Program-made: the position numbers and the translations under genes | Shown here: positions 61,058-64,000 of the stretch, one piece after another | Layout of the letters: the number at the start of each line of letters is the position of its first letter | Numbering within the stretch: the first letter of the stretch is position 1 | Notes under the pieces: model-generated | Told to the model about the DNA's origin: nothing | Databases searched by the model: none | What the model saw: only the letters and a program-made list of their open reading frames with translations | Origin: Vibrio atypicus | GTDB taxonomy: Bacteria > Pseudomonadota > Gammaproteobacteria > Enterobacterales > Vibrionaceae | Direction: 5' to 3' | DNA: 64,000 nt | NCBI RefSeq assembly: GCF_009811315.1 | Contig: NZ_BLID01000010.1 | Coordinates: forward strand, 70,711-134,710

Positions 61058-61510
61058 TTAGTCAGCAGCAACAACTTGTAGGTTAACTGTAGCGAAAACT
61101 TCAGAGTGAAGTTGAACGCTGATTTCGTATTCACCAGTGTTACGTAGTGCGCCTTCTGGAAGACGTACTTCGCTTTTAACTACTTCAACGCCAGCTGCAG
61201 TGATTGCATCAGCGATGTCGCGAGTACCGATAGAACCGAATAGTTTACCTTCGTCACCAGCTTTAGAAGCAAGAACAACTGCTTCTAGTGCTTCAACTTT
61301 CTCAGCGCGAGCTTGTGCAGCTGTTAGTTGCTCAGCAACTTTAGCTTCTAGTTCAGCACGGCGAGTTTCAAACATTTCAACGTTAGACTTAGTAGCCATA
61401 ACTGCTTTACCTTGAGGGATAAGGAAGTTACGAGCGTAGCCAGATTTAACGTTTACAGTGTCACCAAGACCACCTAGGTTACCGATTTTATCAAGTAGAA
61501 TAACTTGCAT
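61058..61510 (-). CDS. rplI: 50S ribosomal protein L9
   Basis: A 150-residue ribosomal protein: N-terminal domain (MQVILLDKIGNLGGLGDTVN) that binds 23S rRNA, long connecting helix (about 40-75) and C-terminal globular domain. Length is the standard for L9. Last gene of the rpsF-rpsR-rplI operon, 31 bases after rpsR. Confidence 0.98.
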   Translation of the reverse strand: MQVILLDKIGNLGGLGDTVNVKSGYARNFLIPQGKAVMATKSNVEMFETRRAELEAKVAEQLTAAQARAEKVEALEAVVLASKAGDEGKLFGSIGTRDIADAITAAGVEVVKSEVRLPEGALRNTGEYEISVQLHSEVFATVNLQVVAAD

Positions 61511-61541
61511 TGTTTAATTCCTCTTTTTAAAAACGAACCGA

Positions 61542-61769
61542 TTACTGATGCTTGTCAGTGTACGGTAGTAGTGCTAGGTAGCGTGAACGCTTGATAGCGC
61601 GAGCTAGCTGACGTTGGTATTTAGCACTTGTGCCAGTGATACGGCTAGGTACGATTTTACCAGCTTCAGTGATGTAGTTTTTAAGAGTTGCTACGTCTTT
61701 GTAATCAATCTCTTGTACGCCTTCTGCAGTGAAACGGCAGAATTTACGACGACGGAAGAAACGAGCCAT
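61542..61769 (-). CDS. rpsR: 30S ribosomal protein S18
   Basis: A 75-residue basic protein with the standard S18 sequence (ARFFRRRKFCRFTAEGVQEI; AKYQRQLARAIKRSRYLALL). It binds 16S rRNA as a heterodimer with S6. GGAGAT precedes the ATG. In E. coli and V. cholerae priB lies directly upstream of rpsR, but here only 122 bases separate rpsR from rpsF. Confidence 0.98.
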   Translation of the reverse strand: MARFFRRRKFCRFTAEGVQEIDYKDVATLKNYITEAGKIVPSRITGTSAKYQRQLARAIKRSRYLALLPYTDKHQ

Positions 61770-61829
61770 GGGCTATCTCCTGATCTTAAATATGAGTAAG
61801 TTGTCAGCCTGTCTGCCTTTCATAAAGAG

Positions 61830-61884
61830 TTGGTCTAAAAGAGAACTTCGAGACCAAGACATTCAGACTTAGTACTAATTCTGA
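61830..61884 (-). other. rpsF-rpsR gap with two inverted repeats (priB site)
   Basis: The 122-base gap where priB is expected contains a 7-bp stem TTGGTCT/AGACCAA with a 14-base loop (61830-61857) and an imperfect palindrome TCAGACTTAGTA.. of 22 bases (61863-61884). No frame resembling PriB is present. The structures may be part of the operon's normal RNA, or a trace of the event that removed priB. Confidence 0.5.
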
Positions 61885-61891
61885 GTATTAA

Positions 61892-62272
61892 TTACTCAGC
61901 AGCTGCTTCTGGCTTAGCTTCAGCACGCTCTTCGCGACGAGGAGCACGCTCTTCTTTCTGCTTAAGCATGATAGATTGCTCAGTGATAGCCGCTTTAGTA
62001 CGCATGATCATGTTACGTAGAACTGCATCGTTGAAACGGAAAGCAGTTTCTAGCTCATCAATAACAGCTTGGTCAGCTTCAACGTTCATAAGAACGTAGT
62101 GAGCTTTGTGAAGCTTGTTGATTGGGTAAGCCAGTTGACGGCGGCCCCAGTCTTCTAGACGGTGGATAGTACCGCCAGCTTCAGTGATTGAACCAGTGTA
62201 ACGCTCGATCATGCCAGCAACTTGCTCGCTTTGATCTGGGTGCACCATGAATACGATTTCGTAATGACGCAT
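61892..62272 (-). CDS. rpsF: 30S ribosomal protein S6
   Basis: A 126-residue S6: conserved MRHYEIVFMVHPDQSEQV and EDWGRRQLAYPINKLHKAHY, with an acidic, Ala-rich C-terminal tail (about 105-126). The tail is where RimK adds glutamates in E. coli. First gene of the operon, with an S6:S18-type leader hairpin and a strong promoter upstream. Confidence 0.98.
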   Translation of the reverse strand: MRHYEIVFMVHPDQSEQVAGMIERYTGSITEAGGTIHRLEDWGRRQLAYPINKLHKAHYVLMNVEADQAVIDELETAFRFNDAVLRNMIMRTKAAITEQSIMLKQKEERAPRREERAEAKPEAAAE

Positions 62273-62296
62273 GGGTTGCTCCTTACGGATTATTCA

Positions 62297-62330
62297 GCTT
62301 CCACAAATGGCCCGGTCGTCCAGAGGAAGC
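62297..62330 (-). ncRNA. S6:S18 autoregulatory leader hairpin
   Basis: In the rpsF leader (minus strand) GCTTCC pairs with GGAAGC, enclosing TGGACGACCGGGCCA. This is the bulged CCG-containing fold described for the S6:S18-binding leader of rpsF, which mimics their 16S rRNA site. Excess S6:S18 would bind here and reduce rpsF operon translation. It lies about 25 bases before the rpsF start. Confidence 0.78.
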
Positions 62331-62369
62331 AAGGAACTAAAGATAATTGACCGAGTTTAAGGAGCACGA

Positions 62370-62398
62370 ATAGTACAGAAAGAAAGCAGTTTAGGCAA
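62370..62398 (-). promoter_or_regulatory. rpsF operon promoter
   Basis: On the minus strand TTGCCT (62393-62398), a 17-base spacer and TACTAT (62370-62375). Transcription would start near 62363, giving a leader of about 90 bases that includes the S6:S18 hairpin. Confidence 0.72.
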
Positions 62399-62417
62399 GA
62401 GAAATGTGATAGGGATC

Positions 62418-62461
62418 GACAGCGATTTTTCACCTGTTATGAAGAGAGAAATTTCGCTGTC
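62418..62461 (-). terminator. Hairpin behind bfr
   Basis: Long stem-loop after the bfr stop: GACAGCGA pairs with TCGCTGTC, with AT-rich partial pairing further in. No clear T-run follows on the minus strand. Likely terminator or 3'-end stabiliser of bfd-bfr. Confidence 0.5.
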
Positions 62462-62480
62462 TTATACGGTGGATTACAAT

Positions 62481-62960
62481 CTAATCATCTTCATCAACAT
62501 ACTGAGCTTGTAGATAATTTTGAATACCTGACATATCAATCAGGCCAAGTTGAGTTTCGAGCCAATCTACGTGTTCTTCTTCATCTTCTAAAATATCTTG
62601 GAACAGATCTCGAGAAACGTAGTCGTGAACATCTTCCGCATAAGCGATGGCATTTTTTAGGTCTGGAATTGCGGCCATTTCTAATTTCAAATCACACTCA
62701 AGCATCTCTTTAGTGTCTTCTCCCACCATGAGCTTGCCCAGATCCTGTAAATTCGGCAGTCCTTCAAGAAATAAAATCCGTTCGATCAAATGATCAGCAT
62801 GCTTCATTTCATCGATAGATTCGTGGTATTCCTTATCAGCGAGGTGCTTCAAACCCCAGTCTTTATACATACGAGCGTGTAGGAAATATTGATTGATCGC
62901 GATGAGCTCATTACCGAGCACTTTATTGAGATGTTGAATAATGATTGGATCGCCTTTCAT
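62481..62960 (-). CDS. bfr: Bacterioferritin
   Basis: A 159-residue heme-containing ferritin that oxidises and stores iron in a 24-subunit shell. The ferroxidase ligands Glu18 (GNELIAINQYF), Glu51 and His54 (DEMKHADH) and the later EEEHVDW pair are present. The heme ligand Met52 is intact, which separates it from FtnA. AGGAGGG precedes the ATG. It lies 81 bases after bfd. Confidence 0.96.
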   Translation of the reverse strand: MKGDPIIIQHLNKVLGNELIAINQYFLHARMYKDWGLKHLADKEYHESIDEMKHADHLIERILFLEGLPNLQDLGKLMVGEDTKEMLECDLKLEMAAIPDLKNAIAYAEDVHDYVSRDLFQDILEDEEEHVDWLETQLGLIDMSGIQNYLQAQYVDEDD

Positions 62961-63041
62961 GACAAAGCCCTCCTCTTTGGCTCTTTTAACTCTAGTTCCA
63001 AATGAGAAGCTGTCAAAAAATTAGCTTATATTTTGAGCAGG

Positions 63042-63230
63042 TTAACTCGCCTGCTTATACAGCACAACGGCTGATTCGTTAATGATCTCTTTTGCCATTC
63101 GTACACACTTACCACATTGACTGCCTAAAGCGGTACACTTTTTAATTCCCTTAATATCCGTCACGCCCTCTTCCACAACGAGTTTGCGGATTTTTTTATC
63201 CGACACACCGTGACATACACACACAAACAT
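63042..63230 (-). CDS. bfd: Bacterioferritin-associated ferredoxin
   Basis: A 62-residue [2Fe-2S] protein that delivers electrons to bacterioferritin to release stored iron. The cluster cysteines are Cys4, Cys6, Cys39 and Cys42 (MFVCVCHG; SQCGKC). The ATG at 63230 matches homologues. The open frame continues upstream to 63467 through the promoter region and an inverted-repeat element and is not part of Bfd. Cotranscribed with bfr under a Fur-like box. Confidence 0.94.
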   Translation of the reverse strand: MFVCVCHGVSDKKIRKLVVEEGVTDIKGIKKCTALGSQCGKCVRMAKEIINESAVVLYKQAS

Positions 63231-63268
63231 ACTGAAACCCAAACCTCTTAACTGAGTTAAATATAAAA

Positions 63269-63287
63269 AGGAATCATTCTTATTACC
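63269..63287 (-). promoter_or_regulatory. Putative Fur box upstream of bfd
   Basis: On the minus strand GGTAATAAGAATGATTCCT agrees with the 19-base Fur consensus GATAATGATAATCATTATC at 12 positions. It lies about 40 bases before the bfd start and is flanked by a 7-bp inverted repeat TTAACTG/CAGTTAA (63248-63254 and 63287-63293). Iron repression of bfd-bfr is the expected regulation. Confidence 0.55.
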
Positions 63288-63315
63288 AGTTAAATTTACC
63301 TTCATTTTAGAACTA

Positions 63316-63467
63316 TTGGTTATAGAGAGAACAAGAAAAAAGTGAGGAACGAAACCAAAAACGGCAAGGAGCGAAGCGAAGTAGTAGGTATAGAACCTAA
63401 CTGTTTGTATCAAGGAGACATTGGATTCAAGGATCTCGATAAGAGCATCGATTTTCCTTATAACCAA
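63316..63467. mobile_element. 152-bp MITE-like element with inverted ends
   Basis: The ends TTGGTTATA (63316-63324) and TATAACCAA (63459-63467) are perfect 9-bp inverted repeats. Inside are an imperfect hairpin with arms AAGGA..TCGAT / ATCGA..TCCTT (63429-63459) and the Arg/Lys-poor reading frame that runs into bfd. It carries no transposase. I suspect it is one copy of a dispersed Vibrio repeat, from a recollection of similar translated strings in hypothetical proteins. No second copy occurs in this window, and no clear target duplication is seen. Confidence 0.5.
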
Positions 63468-63471
63468 AATG

Positions 63472-63499
63472 AAAAAGGGAAGCCTAAGCTCCCCTTTTT
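63472..63499 (-). terminator. tuf terminator
   Basis: Minus-strand stem AAAAAGGGGAGC/GCTTCCCTTTTT with a TTAG loop and T-run, about 60 bases after the tuf stop. One internal mismatch. Confidence 0.85.
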
Positions 63500-63556
63500 C
63501 TGATGCTCATTCTTCAAAAAGAAGAAGTGTGCAAGATTTCAGTTAATTCGTAAGAA

Positions 63557-64000
63557 TTAAGCGAAGATCTTAGCAACAACACCAGCACCAACTGTACGGC
63601 CACCTTCGCGGATTGCGAAACGTAGACCTTCGTCCATCGCGATTGGTGCGATTAGCTCAACAGTCATCTTGATGTTGTCACCTGGCATTACCATTTCTAC
63701 GCCTTCTGGTAGAGAGATATCACCAGTTACGTCAGTTGTACGGAAGTAGAACTGTGGACGGTAACCTTTGAAGAATGGAGTGTGACGGCCGCCTTCATCT
63801 TTAGACAGTACGTATACTTCAGACTCAAACTTAGTGTGTGGGTTGATAGAAGCTTTCGCTGCTAGTACTTGACCACGTTCTACGTCATCACGCTTAGTAC
63901 CACGTAGAAGTGCACCAACGTTCTCACCAGCACGACCTTCGTCTAGAAGCTTACGGAACATTTCAACACCAGTACATGTAGTTACTGTTGTTTCTTTGAT
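63557..64000 (-). CDS. tuf: Elongation factor Tu, C-terminal part (cut by window edge)
   Basis: The last 147 residues of EF-Tu: the end of domain 2 (TTVTTCTGVEMFRKLLDEGR, GENVGALLRG) and domain 3 (FYFRTTDVTGDI; the final VGAGVVAKIFA). EF-Tu delivers aminoacyl-tRNA to the ribosome. The gene continues beyond position 64000. Vibrios usually carry two tuf copies, and this fragment cannot tell tufA from tufB. Confidence 0.97.
   Translation of the reverse strand: MKETTVTTCTGVEMFRKLLDEGRAGENVGALLRGTKRDDVERGQVLAAKASINPHTKFESEVYVLSKDEGGRHTPFFKGYRPQFYFRTTDVTGDISLPEGVEMVMPGDNIKMTVELIAPIAMDEGLRFAIREGGRTVGAGVVAKIFA

Noticed and set aside
61773..61862. 29-codon ORF in the rpsF-rpsR gap as a priB remnant
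   Set aside because: Its sequence (MSWSRSSLLDQLF...) has no resemblance to PriB and runs into the rpsR ribosome-binding site.
63231..63467. 79-residue extension of Bfd or a separate hydrophobic protein
   Set aside because: It covers the Fur-like box and the inverted-repeat element; Bfd homologues begin at MFVCVCHG.

Overview
The window is a stretch of chromosome 1 of a Vibrio species. The evidence is a complete MSHA type IV pilus locus (mshH/csrD to mshQ) lying next to mreBC, a QstR-like regulator between ssb and galU, a PglL-type O-oligosaccharyltransferase beside uvrA, and proteins that align by eye with Vibrio/E. coli orthologues over full length. I cannot fix the species from sequence alone. 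Almost everything is core genome. There are no tRNA or rRNA genes, no insertion sequences, no CRISPR array and no prophage.

Layout. 1-1347 (minus): start of mreC and all of mreB. 1500-20604 (minus): the MSHA pilus locus. Its secretory half is csrD(mshH)-mshI-J-K-L-M-N-E-G-F. Its structural half is mshB-A-C-D-O-P-Q, with its own promoter-like region behind mshF and a hairpin behind mshA. 20777-28035: ssb (minus), then qstR, galU, uvrA (with an SOS box) and pglL (plus). 28090-31089: a class V aminotransferase (minus) and lysC (plus) under a lysine riboswitch. 31174-38769: pmbA (minus), darP/yjgA (plus), the thiamine importer thiB-thiP-thiQ under a TPP riboswitch (minus), and mpl-ubiX (minus). 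39080-47822: fbp and ppa (plus), the tamA-tamB-ytfP-lipoprotein group (minus) and msrA (plus). 47886-52642: ytfK (minus), ytfJ, and a five-gene putative zinc system (DUF2607, His-rich DUF2796, ABC ATPase, permease, DUF3299) behind a near-perfect Zur box. 52681-57549: a possible 34-residue membrane protein, a TIGR03899 protein, pgi, yjbQ and a POTRA-less outer-membrane barrel. 57554-64000: alr, dnaB, a DUF481 protein, the ribosomal operon rpsF-rpsR-rplI (without the usual priB), bfd-bfr, a 152-bp element with inverted ends, and the 3' part of tuf.

How the genes fit together. The pilus locus encodes the major pilin MshA, minor pilins, the c-di-GMP-responsive ATPase MshE, the secretin MshL and its assembly proteins. 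The nearby O-oligosaccharyltransferase is a plausible pilin glycosylation enzyme. tamA/tamB handle outer-membrane traffic, and mreBC, mpl and alr serve cell-wall synthesis. The zinc cluster has the logic of a periplasmic metal-capture system derepressed on zinc starvation.

Most distinctive points: (1) the Zur-boxed five-gene cluster whose DUF2796 protein carries six in-frame 42-bp repeats adding 36 histidines; (2) absence of priB between rpsF and rpsR; (3) a 152-bp inverted-repeat element between tuf and bfd that fuses an open frame onto bfd; (4) an unannotated 34-codon membrane-protein ORF; (5) a long hairpin between qstR and galU. Three cis-regulatory RNAs can be read directly: lysine, TPP and the S6:S18 leader.
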